Origin: Exophiala sp. HKRS030
Taxonomy: Eukaryota > Ascomycota > Eurotiomycetes > Chaetothyriales > Herpotrichiellaceae
Length of the DNA stretch: 64,000 bases
Direction: 5' to 3'
Assembly: GCA_023897205.1 (NCBI GenBank)
Contig: JAHWDD010000005.1
Location: 1,240,001-1,304,000, forward strand
Positions 10,606-22,643 of the stretch are shown one piece after another; the first letter of the stretch is position 1, and each line of letters opens with the position of its first letter. The notes beneath the pieces are model-generated. The model saw nothing but the letters and a program-made list of their open reading frames with translations. It searched no databases and was not told the DNA's origin. The position numbers and the translations under genes were made by a program.

Positions 10606-12184
10606 GGCAGCGGTTATGACGGCGCAAGTCAGGTCATCTAGTACAGGTCTTTGTGTCCCTATATGCCCTTTGCCAGTTGAAGTTGTTCACGCAGAGAAGG
10701 TAAAAAGGGCTGTCCGAGGAAATAAACCAACCCCTCTGAGACGGAGTCGACGATTGCACAATCACATGTAGTCACACAATGCAGAGAAAGAGGTGAAGGT
10801 GGGAAGGTGCAATTCGCGGTCACGAGCAGGAACAAACAGCAGGCATTCACCACATCAACGTTAATTCAATAAACAGAGCAAGTGTAGCGTGTCCGTATGA
10901 GGAATTCGTCATACTAGGCACCTGGGTGCACGAGACAGCACGGAAAGGATCTTCTTTAGAGATCGACTCATGTGTCGCCCTCAAGCGTGTTGCAACTGGC
11001 GCAGGGACCTGAAAAAGGGTTTACAAGTTTTGAAGTAGGCGGACAGAAAGTCGTCTCAATGGAGAAGCGATCTTAGCTTGGGCTCCTCCACAACCCTTCG
11101 AACCCTTGCCTGTGCTTATCCCGTCCTATCCTCTTGCTCCATCTCCAACACGGACTCCCCTTCTCAACACGTTGGCACGGCTATCATTGCTTTTCATAGG
11201 AGTGGCTCAACGGTGAGCAACTATTGATACGTCCGGTCGCTGAACGGAAGGATCTCGCCTGGCTACGATATACACTCAACTTTATGCAGCAACGTCATCG
11301 GCTGTCAACGAAACAATCTTTGAGGTCTTGTGACATTCTTGATCAGATCCCCCCTTGGGTCTGCCAGAAACTATTGATGCCCCGAGGTGCGAAGGCGGAT
11401 GCTGGTTTCAGCCGATCATCAACGAGCAAATCAATAAGCTACGATGTCGTGTGAGACTTTGGCCTACGAGTTCAAGGTGGAAGTCAAATGCCGAGCTGCA
11501 ATTGACCGGCGGACCTGAAGCTCTTACTTGCATATCGTAGCAGGATTCGAGTTTCGCTCTGGTGCTTCTCCTACGAGAGGAGCCTCGAATTCCCCTGTCC
11601 TCCTCCTCAAACGAGATTCTTGATCCTACTCGTAATAAGGACAGTGCGAACTGAGAATTTGAATTTGAATTGAGTTGCTAGAACGTGGCCGTTGTCCCCA
11701 AGCGAGAATCCGTTTTTATCGTTGGAGTTCTATGTCGATCTATGGCTTATATGGTCAATACCTCGGATTGATCATGTTAGCGTCCGAAAATATACTCGAG
11801 TGACGGGCCAACTATCAATCACATCCAGGAGAGTTTCTGCCAAATGCTCTCCAAAAGTGCGGGCTAAGATGATGGCGGACTGCATTACTGGTCATCTCAG
11901 TGTCATACAGTCAACGGCGTTCTTTTCGATCGCACTCAAAACAATCCAAGAACATATTGCCCCATTGGTTCTTCCTAATTTCAACTAGATACAATCTAAG
12001 GGGAACTCTGTGGACGGTGATGCCCTGGTTGAGACCTTGGCGGCGGGCACTGATGAGTCCGCAATTGAGCAGGAAAGCAGTGAATAAGACACAGATTTTT
12101 GCTTCTGCTATTCATGGAGATCTGTACTTGCTACGGGAGTTGACTTTCCATCTTTGACTCGAATTGAGAGATTTAAAGTGCTTC
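10606..12184. other. Intergenic region with possible gene relic
   Basis: About 1.6 kb without an intact gene. The left part is the promoter of the epoxide-hydrolase-like gene. From about 11240 to 12160 on the plus strand several protein-like stretches are interrupted by stops and frame changes; see the separate pseudogene entry. Confidence 0.35.
11692..12157 (+). pseudogene. Possible decayed cytochrome P450 fragment
   Basis: Two overlapping plus-strand frames read like one protein broken by a frameshift near 11985. The first ends SIALKTIQEHIAPLVLPNF; the second continues with LRGTLWTVMPWL, then ALMSPQLSR, and ends IHGDLYLLRELTFHL. The order and spacing loosely recall the segment between the B-C and F regions of fungal P450s (EHIAPLV, then a LSRN-like element, then an LR-x-PFxLRP-like element). 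No heme-binding motif or I-helix is found downstream, where the BVMO gene begins. The resemblance is from memory and weak. Confidence 0.2.
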
Positions 12185-14211
12185 TTACGCCCCTGGCTCC
12201 CTCATATAATCCGTCATATCGGCACCAGTGAGCTCGCCAATGGTTCGTCCATTCCCCAGGTAGCTAAAGCGATTACGTTTAGAGTAGACCATGTCATAGT
12301 CCTCGAAACGTGGGGTCTGCAACGCCTCATTAAAATGCCATGTCGAACCTATCCAAGGACCGATGACCGGTCCATTAATCGTGCCGTTCTTGTACCTGCA
12401 ACAATGAATGTAAGCCCTCTTACTCGCTGTCTGACGTCTCATAGAGGGAGGCATATATACCAGCTTCTGCATCCTCCGCTCCACACCATTGCGTCCATTA
12501 GTGAATCTCGATGCTCCAAAAATTCATCAACCACTTCCTCTTTGACCTCCATAGAGGCAACATTTTCCGTCTGCATTTTCCGGACGCAGGCAAATGCATA
12601 ATTGATTTCCGTCTCTAGTCCAGATATGAGTGAACCATTGGCGATCGGGCTATTTGGTCCGCCCAGGACTGGGACGTTAGCAGTCTACAAAGGAGGACCT
12701 TACGATGCTCTCGCTTACTGAAGTAGTTTGGAAACCCTGGAGCGGCTACTGAAAAGTAGTGGCGAGGCTGCTCTTTCCAGGATTCCGCCAGATCTCGTCC
12801 TCGGCGACCGATAACTGGGAATGCTGGCCGATGTGAACAATCAAATCCGGTGGCACAAACGATTGCGTCGAAACCATGTTCTGTCCCATCTGCGGCGCGA
12901 ATTCCACTTGGTGTGATTTCGTCGATTCCTGTGCAGACCACCTGAACGTTGGGCTGGATGAGTGATTCGAGGTACCCGTTTCCTGGAGTGAACCTGTACT
13001 AAGTTGGCTTTGGTTTCCCCAAAGCAGGACTGTTGGTGCAGGTGGTTTTCACGGCTTACCTTCGACATCCCACAGGGAACTTGGGGATCAACTTTTCGCA
13101 GAGTTCTTCATTATAACCCAGTCTTTCCCTCATCAGATTAGCAAACTTGACGACTGACTGTTTTTGGAGCTCGGAGCCTTTATAGTATAACGAGAAGCTC
13201 GAGCTCCCCGTGTTCTGCACCAGCTTCCGATACTCGAGGAAGTACTTCTTGTCCTTGTTGAACCTTTCAATCTCCTCCGGAGAAAACTTCGTATCGCGCC
13301 CGTCTTTGGCAAGGCTTTCACTGAACTCCGGCGTTATCCATGTTGGCGAACGGATGAAGTTGGTTAACTTCTTGACCACTTTGCACGTACAGTTAGTTGG
13401 TTGGTAAGGATTTTCCAAACAAATGGTCCAAGTGAATTCGTCGTACCTGGTTGCAAGCTTGGGGCTATCTGTATGGCCGACGAACCTGCTCCGATGACTG
13501 CTACCGACTTTCCTTCAAAGTTGTACTCTTTGTCCCAGTGGGCTGAATGTAACAATTTCCCTTCAAACCTGGAGAGACCTTGGATATCTGGCCACTGCCA
13601 CTTGCTATGTGATTCTTCAGCAATTGGTTTACTTTGAGAGAAATTCGAGCAGCTGCCATGTTACTTACTTCAAAATGCCCGTGGCGCTCAACAAGACATC
13701 ACATTGGTCTTCAAAGATTGTCTGGGTGGTCGAATCCTCGATCTTGAGCAACCATTGGCTTTTCTGTTCCGACCAACGCGCTTCGGTCACTCTGTGAGAC
13801 AGTCTGATGTACTTCATACAATTCCACTTCACGGCGCAACCTTTGAAGTATTCGAAAATCTCCTCTGCCGATACATAACTGTCGGAATTGGGGGCGGCTT
13901 AATGATTCTATTTACTCCAAAACTGTAGACAGATTCACTTACAATCTGGACCAATTTGGATTTCCTTCCCACGAATAAGTATAGCCGTGTGCTGGAATGT
14001 CGCAGGCACAGCCGGGATATCGGTTTTCAAGCCAAGTTCCTCCAACGTCGGCATTTTTCTCGTAGATCACGAAGTCGACATTCTCTAGATGTTGCTGGTA
14101 TTGATATGCTGCACCAATCCCTGCGAGCCCGGCCCCGATACAGATCAGCCGTTTCCTCTGGGGTTGGTGAATCGGCTCCTGTGCAAACCGATAACGATTA
14201 ATCGAGCCCAT
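12185..14211 (-). CDS. Baeyer-Villiger flavin monooxygenase (BVMO-1)
   Basis: FAD/NADPH-dependent monooxygenase expected to insert oxygen next to a ketone, giving an ester or lactone. Reading right to left: start MGSINRYRF; FAD Rossmann motif GAGLAGIGAA; then DVGGTWLENRYPG and CDIPAHGYTYSW. The BVMO fingerprint F-x-G-x3-H-x3-W is present as FEGKLLHSAHW, followed by the NADPH Rossmann motif GAGSSAIQIA, then NGYLESL and the ATG box CATGFDCSHRP. Five or so introns are needed; the one at about 12690-12733 gives PNYF-TANVPVLGGPNSP. The C-terminus is DYMREPGA, with no PTS1. About 580 residues, normal for the family. It is divergent from SDR-1, with about 500 bases between starts. A paralogue, BVMO-2, lies at 35894. 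Confidence 0.9.
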
Positions 14212-14714
14212 TGTGGATATATATATTCGTCCCTTCTCTAGCTCGTTGGCACTGATGAATTTTGAACATTCAAACAGCACCCAGTGGACTATTCAAGATT
14301 GTTTAGAGTATACAGTTTTGAGCACCTTCTAAGTAGAAACTAGCCACTGGGCTTAATTTCCCCGGTCCAGTTCCAAAACAGGTCCAGACTTTCGGTAGCG
14401 TTCCCGCACACCTTCACAGACAGCCTGCGCGAGGGAAATGATCCCGACTTCACAACTTGTGATACCTTGGCCGGGAAGGTTTCAAAAGGTTTGGGGCTAC
14501 GGCTTCAAAGTATTACATGAGGTATGTGGCAGGGAACGATCCCGAGTAGATATTCCTATTTTCCGAAAGTGTATTCTTACAAGGGCACTAGTTCCAATTC
14601 TTAGGCATATTCATAAAGACGAAACTACAAACATCGACGCCCTCATTCAAAAGGGCCTTTACCATAAAACGCATCCATAAGACGGGGGTCGTTATGTAAG
14701 TCAACCCTGCACCC
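14212..14714. promoter_or_regulatory. Bidirectional promoter BVMO-1 / SDR-1
   Basis: About 500 bases between two divergent start codons, so the two genes can share control. It contains TTTTCCGAAAG near 14565 and several CCGG/CGG triplets of the kind Zn2Cys6 factors bind. The assignment of function is by position only. Confidence 0.5.
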
Positions 14715-15761
14715 ATGGCGTCTCCTCAACACCAGAGTGCAAGAGCTATAGTGACAGGAGGAGGCTCAGGTAGTCATCACCTTCCCACCAACATCTCTGT
14801 TCAACCACGGATAGCTCATCATCTGAAACAGGTATAAGTCTTGCGGTAGCAAAGGCATTGCATGCACAAGGTGTATCTCTGCTGATTCTTGACCTCGTCC
14901 TCCATCGCGAGGCGGAAGAGTGGTTTGGGGCAATACGAGAAACGGGTGGCCCGGCTGCAATTTTTCGCAAAACTGATGTCACTTCCTGGGAGGAGCTTGA
15001 GAGGGCTTTCGACTTTTTTGCACAGCAGTTCGGTGGTGCTCCGGAGATCGTGGTGGCCGGAGCAGGTATCTACGAGGCATCGTCTACCGGCTTTTGGGAC
15101 GAGAAAGACATCGCTTCTAGATACAAACTTTTTGATGTCAACCTCCTTCATCCCATCAAGCTGACCAGAATTGCCATTCGAAGATTGCAAGGTGCAAAAT
15201 CGCGCGGCACCATTCTTCACATTTCCAGTATAACCGCCCAGAAACCCTCCGCGGTCCTTCCGCTGTACTCAGTCTCAAAAGCTGCCTTGAGTCAGTTTGT
15301 ACGATGCATGGCGCCGTTGGAGTCGATGTGCGGCATTCGAGTTGTTGGTGTGGCTCCAGGGTGAGTAAGAGAACGCTCCCACGACCATGTCTGAGTAAAG
15401 ATCTTTGATCAGAGGCTGATTGGAAATCGTGTCGCTGGTTGTTGACAGGGTTGTTGACACGCCGTTGTTCCGCGATCATCCAAGTGCCCTGGAGCACATT
15501 GATCTGGAAATGGACTTTGTTCTACCACCTGACGAAGTTGTTCAGGCGATGTTGGCTCTACTAAATGACAAGAAGTACCCTTCAGGGACCGTACTGGAAG
15601 TTGGAGATGTGGGTTGTTGGCGTGAGGTGCATCTTTTGAATGATCCGGGTCCGCAAGGCAGATCTACCCTCCCTCGTTCAAAAGCTCAGGCTGCTTTGAA
15701 ATTGGTCGAAGGTGCTCTGGAGCTGGATGCACAAAATCCTGAAAGATTTTCTAAGCTCTAA
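14715..15761 (+). CDS. Short-chain dehydrogenase SDR-1, peroxisomal (C-terminal SKL)
   Basis: NAD(P)-dependent oxidoreductase of the classical SDR family, similar in style to fungal 15-hydroxyprostaglandin dehydrogenase-like proteins. The first exon MASPQHQSARAIVTGGGS joins over an intron (about 14770-14829) to GISLAVAKALHA, forming the T-G-x3-G-x-G cofactor motif in a variant form (TGGGSGIS). The active site shows Ser in ISSITA and YSVSK (Tyr-x3-Lys). A second intron (about 15361-15448) separates GVAPG from VVDTPLF. Residues after about 260 form an extended tail that ends NPERFSKL, a canonical PTS1, so the enzyme is probably in peroxisomes. It is divergent from BVMO-1. Substrate unknown; an alcohol made after ring opening is a reasonable inference. 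Confidence 0.88.
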
Positions 15762-16208
15762 CATTCTATAACTGTCAAGAAGTTTGTATTCAACAAAGCT
15801 TAAGCAAACCAGGCAACGTATTTAGTTATGTGCTCATCTATGTACCACGGCCTCCGTCTGAGTATCAGTGTAGAATCTAGAACAATCTGGGAAAGACAGT
15901 CGTGATGCTATCTTAGAATATCACAGTCCAAAAGTATAGTTCCCTTTCGGAACAATCACTTAGAATACGGAACACAGAAGCTGTTGACAACATAAACATT
16001 CTCTCCGACTTTATTGGTCGCGTCTGGGGGTTCATTTTATTCTATCGGAATATGTGGAGGATGGCCCCTCCTGGGCGCCTCGGTGATGTATCGAGGGCAT
16101 ACCTAAATATGCCGATACCCTCTCCCGCCATTAGCCTAGCAGTTCTCCAGTCTAAAATCGCACATTTCTGCATATTCTAATGGGAGATACATCCCAGTTT
16201 GACTCTCC
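15762..16208. promoter_or_regulatory. Upstream region of Zn2Cys6 regulator 1
   Basis: About 450 bases with the 3' UTR of SDR-1 and the promoter of the regulator. CGGAA appears three times, in TTTCGGAAC at about 15946, ATACGGAAC at about 15966 and TATCGGAATA at about 16044. CGG triplets are typical Zn2Cys6 half sites, so autoregulation is possible but unproven. Confidence 0.35.
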
Positions 16209-18763
16209 ATGGGAGCAAGAGAAGATGTCGCTGGCAAAAGCGCCGCGGCGGTTACGCCGATGGACAAGGGGGTGAGGAAAAGGAGGAGGATTCTTCTGGC
16301 TTGTACCGCCTGTCGAGCGCGAAAACAGCGTTGTGACGGGTCGCAGCCGACCTGTGAGCATTGCACTATACAAAAGTTAGATTGTCACTATGAGTCTGCC
16401 AGCCAGAAAGCGGACGTTACCCAGCTGTCAGTTACCGTCCTTTGACGCGTTCAAAATCTCTGAGGGCTGATGTTCTTACAAGCTACGTGCACAACCTCCT
16501 CAAGCGTATCGACCAGTTGGAAGAGGAGATTTCTGGGACGAGACTGGCGAAATGCAACGGCGACCTCGCAGGTCTCAGGCAGCAACATCATGACTCAGGT
16601 TCCAGCTTCTCGATGGCAAAAGACCCAAACACCAGACCGGCACACGACGAACAATCACCACAACACACTCCACCTCTTTCATGGCCTCGCCATGGGTGTG
16701 ACCGGTCTCATGACGCCGTCGGCGAACGTGCTCTCCCTGGATCCGACGTCGAGCAGGTTGCACACCACGCCGCTGATTTTCTATCGAAGTCGGAAGAACC
16801 ACCTACGCAGGGCTACTTGGGTGCTGCAAGTACCTTGACTTTCTGTCAAGTCGTTCTCGAGCAGGAAGATCCACTCAAGCAGCGTCAGGACTTGGAACTC
16901 TCAAATACACCCAGACGAGCAGAGATCGGCCCTCAGGGGTCGCGATGGAACAAAACCATTCCTTTAAATGACCTTGCCGATTCCTGGCCTCAACGGTACT
17001 TGGGAGATCATCTGGTCGACTGTTTCATAGATCTTTGTTATCCACAATATCCCTTCATCCACGGTCCGACTTTCAAAAGGCACTATGAGTCAATGTGGAC
17101 CTCAAGAGAACGCCAGACCGACGCCTGGATCGCAACGGTGAATTCTGTATTTGCCCTGGGATGTCAATATTCTCCGACCATCTCACCAAACCTAGGAGGA
17201 CAGTTCTTCAGAAAGGCAACGTTCCTGATCAACTTCGAAGGTCTTGGGGAGTGCACATTGGAATATTTGCAGGCATTGGTCTTGATGAGCCTCTACTTGC
17301 AGGGTTCCGCCAACCTGAACCACTCGTGGAATGTGATCGGATTGGCTGTCCGACAAGCCCAGAGCCTTGGCCTGCATCTGCAGAAGACATATCAACGCGT
17401 AGCAAAGCCGGCAGTGCGGGAGGCCCAAAAGAGAGTATGGGCGGCGTGTTACGTACTGGACAGTGTCTCTGCTATGATGCTCGGTAGGCCCCCGATAATT
17501 GCACACGACGCGCGTGTGCTGATCGAAGGCATGACACTACTGGACGATGACCAGATTCCCACGGGAAGATCACTGCCTCCGTTGTGGCCAGGGCCCTTGA
17601 CACCAGGTGGAGGGGTCACCGAGCGACTCGACTTCGCGGCAGGTGATGAAAGACCGTATGAGATGGCCTTTTTCACTGCGACAATTCGTCATTGTGGGTT
17701 CATGCGCGATATGGTGAAATTGTACGATATGCGGTCGGAACATTCAGTGTCCCTTGAACTCGACGAAAGCTTTTGCCAATGGATGGCCGACATCCCGTCC
17801 CATCTACATCCTTCGAATACCTCTAGTACGGACCAAAGATTGTGGCAACAAAGGATCGTTTTGACATCCCGGTAAGCACATTGCTAAATATCCTGGCAGG
17901 TATCATCGAATCTTACTAAGAACACCTGTCGACGTAGTTTCCTCAATCTACGTATTCTCTCTCATCGTCTTTGTGTTCTGCGAATGGCTCCCATCGGGAA
18001 GACAGCCACTCCCTTCGAGCCTATCCGTGGAGCGACCAACGAGAAATTGGCTTCCTTGAGGGCCGAAGTTTGCATCAGTGCAGCAATCGAACAAATCCAG
18101 CACATATCACGGTCTTACAAGCAGGGTTCTGGCAGCGCCTGGTGGTATGATCTGAATTGTACGTTCCTCTGCCACTTTTCCACCCTTTCATAGCATTGAA
18201 CACTGTAATGGGGAAGAATCTTGCGACGCTGACAAAAATCAATAGACATATTTTCCGCCGCCTCGATCCTCCTAGCTACACAGATTATGCAACAGCACTG
18301 CGATAGCTCTTACTCTCATTATGTCAAACTTGCTGAAGACGTAATCCGTGAAATGCATCAGACCGGCAGGAGCCTGGCGGGAAGGTATATGGAGATGCTG
18401 GAGCAATTGCAGCGGCGCCTGGCTTACAAGACTTCGCCACAAGCCCTCCAGAGGGGCCAATATTCACAAGGGTCTCGCTCAACCTCTCCTAGCCGTCGTA
18501 ATCAGCCTCACGAATGCCAGAACGCGATCGGGAACGTCAATTCAGTCTGCGATTCAATTCGGGAGCTTGCAGACGAAGAGCTTGGAGACAGTCTTACCAC
18601 TCTGGTGGTTCCGGATCTATCGGAGACAATTAGTGATGAAGATATGAACTCGCTGTTTGCATCTTCATCATTTCCGTGGAGCATCGACCCAGATACATTC
18701 TTACTCGACGATGATACTCTGCATGACTCGCTTCATCCGACTGAGTATGATACTCTCGTCTGA
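16209..18763 (+). CDS. Zn2Cys6 transcription factor 1 with fungal_trans domain
   Basis: A binuclear zinc-cluster regulator, probably of the surrounding island. The N-terminus has a basic stretch KGVRKRRR, then the zinc cluster C-TA-C-RARKQR-C-DGSQPT-C-EH-C-TIQKLD-C at about residues 31-58. A 56-base intron (16427-16482) joins TQL-YVHNLLKRIDQLEEE, a short coiled-coil dimerisation element. The middle homology (fungal_trans) domain begins around YPQYPFIHGPTFKRHYE and includes GLAVRQAQSLGLHLQ and RRVWAACYVLDS-like text. Two more introns (about 17873-17938 and 18158-18244) connect TSR-FLNLRIL and WYDLN-YIFSAASIL. The acidic C-terminal end (DDDTLHDSLHPTEYDTLV) could be the activation region. About 780 residues, a usual size. 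Confidence 0.88.
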
Positions 18764-19424
18764 GAAATCAGCCTTTAGCACGATCGGGTTTGTTTTCGTC
18801 TCTCAGCTTGGTAATACCGGAGATGCTCTGTTCGGACACACAGTCCTCAAGACCTCGCAGCTTCAAAGTTGTGAAGTAAGACAGGACACCCAGGGCGATG
18901 AAATGCTAGGATGTAGGTCGTTAGGCTTAAATTACTCCAATCGCGGGAATAGGGGTAATTCGACCATAGTGTGGAGAAGCGTTACACAGCCTTGTGGCAG
19001 CCAGAAGAACTTCATATCCTCTGTCTGCAATGGTTATTCCTAGGCCTCTGCATCTCAAACACATTGGCAGGTGACTTCAGTTCACGGTGAAATTAGAGCC
19101 GTCTACACCTGCCGAGAGTGTCCGGCTTGACTCGAGACTAATGACATGTCCAGCGTCCAGCTGCCGTTGTTGACTTGAACCAGCTCGGAATTTCAGCCTC
19201 GTTGATTCCGAGGGGATGTCCGAGGCCCCTATCTATCTACCATTTGACTCTAGTCCGGCTATTCTAAAAAACCGAACACGCGAGATGATGCCTTGCAATA
19301 TCTCGCTGGTGGTCATGTTTGCTCTTAGATTAACTCCCTCGACACCGATTTCCACTCCATACTTATTCTCCTAGCGACCAAAACTATCTGAGCCATTGAC
19401 TTGGCAAAGGAGTAGACGGGGGCA
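18764..19424. other. Intergenic region before OYE gene
   Basis: About 660 bases: 3' UTR of regulator 1 and promoter of the OYE gene. Nothing coding recognised. Confidence 0.4.
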
Positions 19425-20684
19425 ATGTCGTCGCCAACATACAGGCATCAGCACTGCCCGGGTAGGGCAAAAAGCCCGACGTCAGAAACACCGAGCATCT
19501 TCACACCGTTCCAGATTCGAGGAGTGACATTTCGGAACCGGATCTGCGTATCACCCATGTGTCAATATTCCTGCGCGCCGACGGGGAACCAGCAAGGTGT
19601 GCTGACTTCTCTACACCTCGCGACTCTGGGACATTACATCTATAAAGGAGCCGCATTAGCGATGACTGAAGCCACAGGTGTTCAGCCCAATGGAAGAATC
19701 AGTATCAATTGTCCCGGACTGTACAATGACGCCCAGGAAGAAGGTCTTCGAAAACTTACGGAGTTCGCACATTCTCAAGGTGGGCTTATAGGCGTGCAGC
19801 TTTCCCACGGAGGCAGAAAGTCTGGGACGTTGGCACCTTTTATAAGTGCACAAATGGGACAGAGCAGTGCAAAAGCACCCGCCGCAGATGGAGGTTGGCC
19901 CGACGATGTTGTCGGTCCGAGCGGCGGCGTGGCCAACAGCTTCGATGGAGTCGCAGAGCAATACTGCGAGCCCAGAGAAATCACGCAAGGAGAGATCAAG
20001 GAGCTAATTTCCAACTTTGCAAAATCAGCCGTGAGGGCTACGCGAGCAGGAGTCGATATCATTGAGATCCACGGAGCTCATGGCTATATCATCCATCAAT
20101 TTTTGAGCCCCGTCACCAACCGGAGAACCGATCAGTATGGAGGCACTTTTGAGAATCGAGTTCGCCTCCTTGTTGAGATTCTCAAAGCAGTTCGAGCAGT
20201 GATTCCCGACAGCATGCCACTCTTCGTGAGGATCAGTGCGACGGATTGGATGGAGGGAACTCCGCAAGCGGCTAAACTTGGAAGTTGGGACGTGGAGAGC
20301 ACGGTCAGTCTCGCCAAAATTCTGCCTAGTCTTGGGGTCGATCTTCTCGACGTGAGTTCTGGAGGAAACGTGAAACAAGCAAGCCATACCGTCTTCGATG
20401 CAGGTGGAGAGCATCCCAAGATCGCGACACGAATACGGAAGGAACTCAAACAATCAGGTATTGCTCCCGCCATTGGAATCGTGGGCTTGATCACAGGTGC
20501 AATTCAAGCGCGGGAACTTGTCAACAGTAGAAATTATGTGGACCCTTGTGCGGACCTGATATTCGTGGGCCGACAGTTCCTCATGGATCCCGCCTGGGTG
20601 TTGCACGTGGCGGCCGAACTTGAAGTTGACGTCGAGTGGCCGATCCAAATAGCTCGAAACGAGATCCTGAAGCCAAGGATATGA
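19425..20684 (+). CDS. Old Yellow Enzyme family NADH:flavin oxidoreductase (YqjM-like)
   Basis: FMN-dependent ene-reductase, expected to reduce the C=C bond of alpha,beta-unsaturated carbonyl compounds. One exon, 419 residues. The TIM barrel shows FRNRICVSPMCQYSC (flavin-binding and substrate-side Cys typical of the YqjM/class III group), TEATGVQPNGRIS, the active-site stretch GVQLSHGGRKS, then IEIHGAHGYIIHQFLSP, TDQYGGTFENR and a phosphate-binding end GRQFLMDP. All expected blocks are present, so the enzyme looks intact. The first about 25 residues before IFTPFQIRG are extra and disordered. No peroxisomal signal is visible (ends LKPRI). In the island it could saturate an enone before or after BVMO action. 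Confidence 0.92.
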   Translation: MSSPTYRHQHCPGRAKSPTSETPSIFTPFQIRGVTFRNRICVSPMCQYSCAPTGNQQGVLTSLHLATLGHYIYKGAALAMTEATGVQPNGRISINCPGLYNDAQEEGLRKLTEFAHSQGGLIGVQLSHGGRKSGTLAPFISAQMGQSSAKAPAADGGWPDDVVGPSGGVANSFDGVAEQYCEPREITQGEIKELISNFAKSAVRATRAGVDIIEIHGAHGYIIHQFLSPVTNRRTDQYGGTFENRVRLLVEILKAVRAVIPDSMPLFVRISATDWMEGTPQAAKLGSWDVESTVSLAKILPSLGVDLLDVSSGGNVKQASHTVFDAGGEHPKIATRIRKELKQSGIAPAIGIVGLITGAIQARELVNSRNYVDPCADLIFVGRQFLMDPAWVLHVAAELEVDVEWPIQIARNEILKPRI

Positions 20685-21295
20685 TGTGGCATCGTCGCTG
20701 GGCACTTGGTTGTTCAGCGTACCTACGAAGCGGATGAAGCTGGGATCATGGCTTGTAGAAGTAGATCAATGTACATATTTTGACCAATTCCTGCTTACAG
20801 ACGGAAACATAGATAGCTTGCTTAGGCCGGATGAGCCGCCATAGCCTCTCATCGCGGGTGTAGATCTTTTGAACCTCACTTATGTGATCCAAGAGTCTAC
20901 TGGATACTGCTATCGATGTTCCCTGTTGACCAGACTCTGTCCAACGACCCTAGTCCTGACTTCTTGCTGGACATTATTTCAAGGCCTCTGATTGCAAATC
21001 ACTTTAGAATTGCCGATAGCTTTCGGGCAAATCCCTCAATGATTCTGCTTGTAGTTGCCGTGGTCGATTGCAATTTGACTCAACAAAGGTCCAGGGGCAG
21101 TGGGACGTGGTGAGTTCATTGTCTGGAGTTGGAGGGAAATTGGTCTCCTCGGAATCAAGTTTCGTCCCGGGTACACTCCCGCTGCTGAAATTCCCGTGAA
21201 GCCGCAGATTTGGTTTTCACTCAAACAGCATCGGACCAACAGGGTTTCTGTGACCAATGTCTTCTACATGTTGTCGTATTCTCATATACTAGCAT
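20685..21295. other. Intergenic region OYE / SDR-2
   Basis: About 610 bases with 3' UTR and the promoter of SDR-2. Only short frames with no similarity; nothing coding recognised. Confidence 0.4.
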
Positions 21296-22330
21296 ATGGC
21301 AAAGAAATCAGAAGCAAATCAGCCCTTTTCGACCAACATGGAGCTCTCAGATAAAGTCGTTGTAGTAACTGGCGCCAACAGTGGCATAGGCCGCGCAACT
21401 GCACTCTTGCTCGCATCAAAGGGGGCAAAGCTTGGTCTCTTGGATATCACGTCCCCCAAAGAAGTTGAGGAAGAAATTGCAGCTGCCGGGGGAAACGCGA
21501 CGGCGTATCAATGCGATGTGCGTCTGACTGACCAAGTTGAAAGTGTTGTTCGGCAGATTGTCGAAAAGTATGGCCCACTGCACGGTACGGACAAATTCCT
21601 CAAGTGACCTTCTTTGTTGATGTACGACTTTGCTGAAACCTTTTCCGTGCTTTTGGTACTATGTAGGAGCAGCCAATTTGGCAGGTGTGATTGGGAGTGG
21701 CAAGAAGGTCGAAAGAAGTATCACTTCACTTACCGAGACATCGGACGAAGAATGGAACCGGATCATGGATGTCAATGTTGGAGGAACCAAAAACTGCCTA
21801 CGAGCAGAGTTGAGGCACATGTCTCCAGGAGGCTCTCTCGTCAATGCGTCGAGTGTATCGGCCTTGATCGGCTCGCCGTGGAATGTGGCATACAGCACAA
21901 GTAAAGCCGCCATCATCGGCCTGACAAAATCCCTGGCCCAGGAGGTTGGGACGCACGGCATACGTGTCAATGCCATTGCGCCGTAAGTAATTCCATGATG
22001 ATGATTTCTTCCCACCCGGACTTCGTTTTCCAGATCTGGGGCTTTCCAGCTCGTCGACAATCTTGCATTGACAACCACGGCGTTCCAGGGGGATAACGCA
22101 GACTGCCATGGTGGGGAGCCTACCACCTGAGACTCAAAAGCTGTGGGCCGCGTCCAATGCACTGGGCAGGTTGGCGCAAGCTTCCGAGATCGCTGAAGTG
22201 ATATTGTTTCTTCTGAGCGACAAAAGCAGCTTTGTCAGCGCAGCGGTATGTACAAGCCCACGAGGGAAGCTATGTGCCTAAGTCGCTCACACCTTGGCAG
22301 GTCTATAACATTGATGCTGGCAGAGTATGA
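21296..22330 (+). CDS. Short-chain dehydrogenase SDR-2
   Basis: Classical SDR of about 270 residues with four exons. Cofactor motif VTGANSGIGRA, acidic residue in GLLDI, GAANLAGVIG (NNAG variant), catalytic Ser in NASSVSAL, and YSTSK. Introns lie near 21584-21664 (PLHG-AANLAG), 21984-22086 (NAIAP-G) and 22247-22301 (VSAA-VYNIDAGRV). The last two positions match SDR-4 at 49169-50146, and the two proteins also share blocks such as GRATAL, LGLLDI and GAANLAG, so they look like paralogues. Start chosen at 21296; MELSDKVVV at 21341 is an alternative. Cytosolic by default, as no targeting signal is seen. Substrate unknown. Confidence 0.87.
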
Positions 22331-22643
22331 GGACGCTTTTGTGAGCGCCTATGCACGGCGATGGCTTACTGAAGAATCCTTTGGCACTTGAAGATCTATG
22401 GTCGTTCAAAAAGTAATAAACTCAAGGAAGACAGCAAAAGTAGGCCTTCGTCACAATGTGGTCTGGAATGGCAGCTTGAGCGTCGTAGAAAATTACATGG
22501 TATTCACCGAAGTGACATCGCGGTGTTTCGACGTCTTGTATATGTTGTGTTAGTCTAGCGTGTAGAGGCACCTGCCACTGAAACGAATCGGCGAAGCTAC
22601 TGGGCTACTGGGTCGCCAATCTTGTGGCGTCCACTACCCCTTG

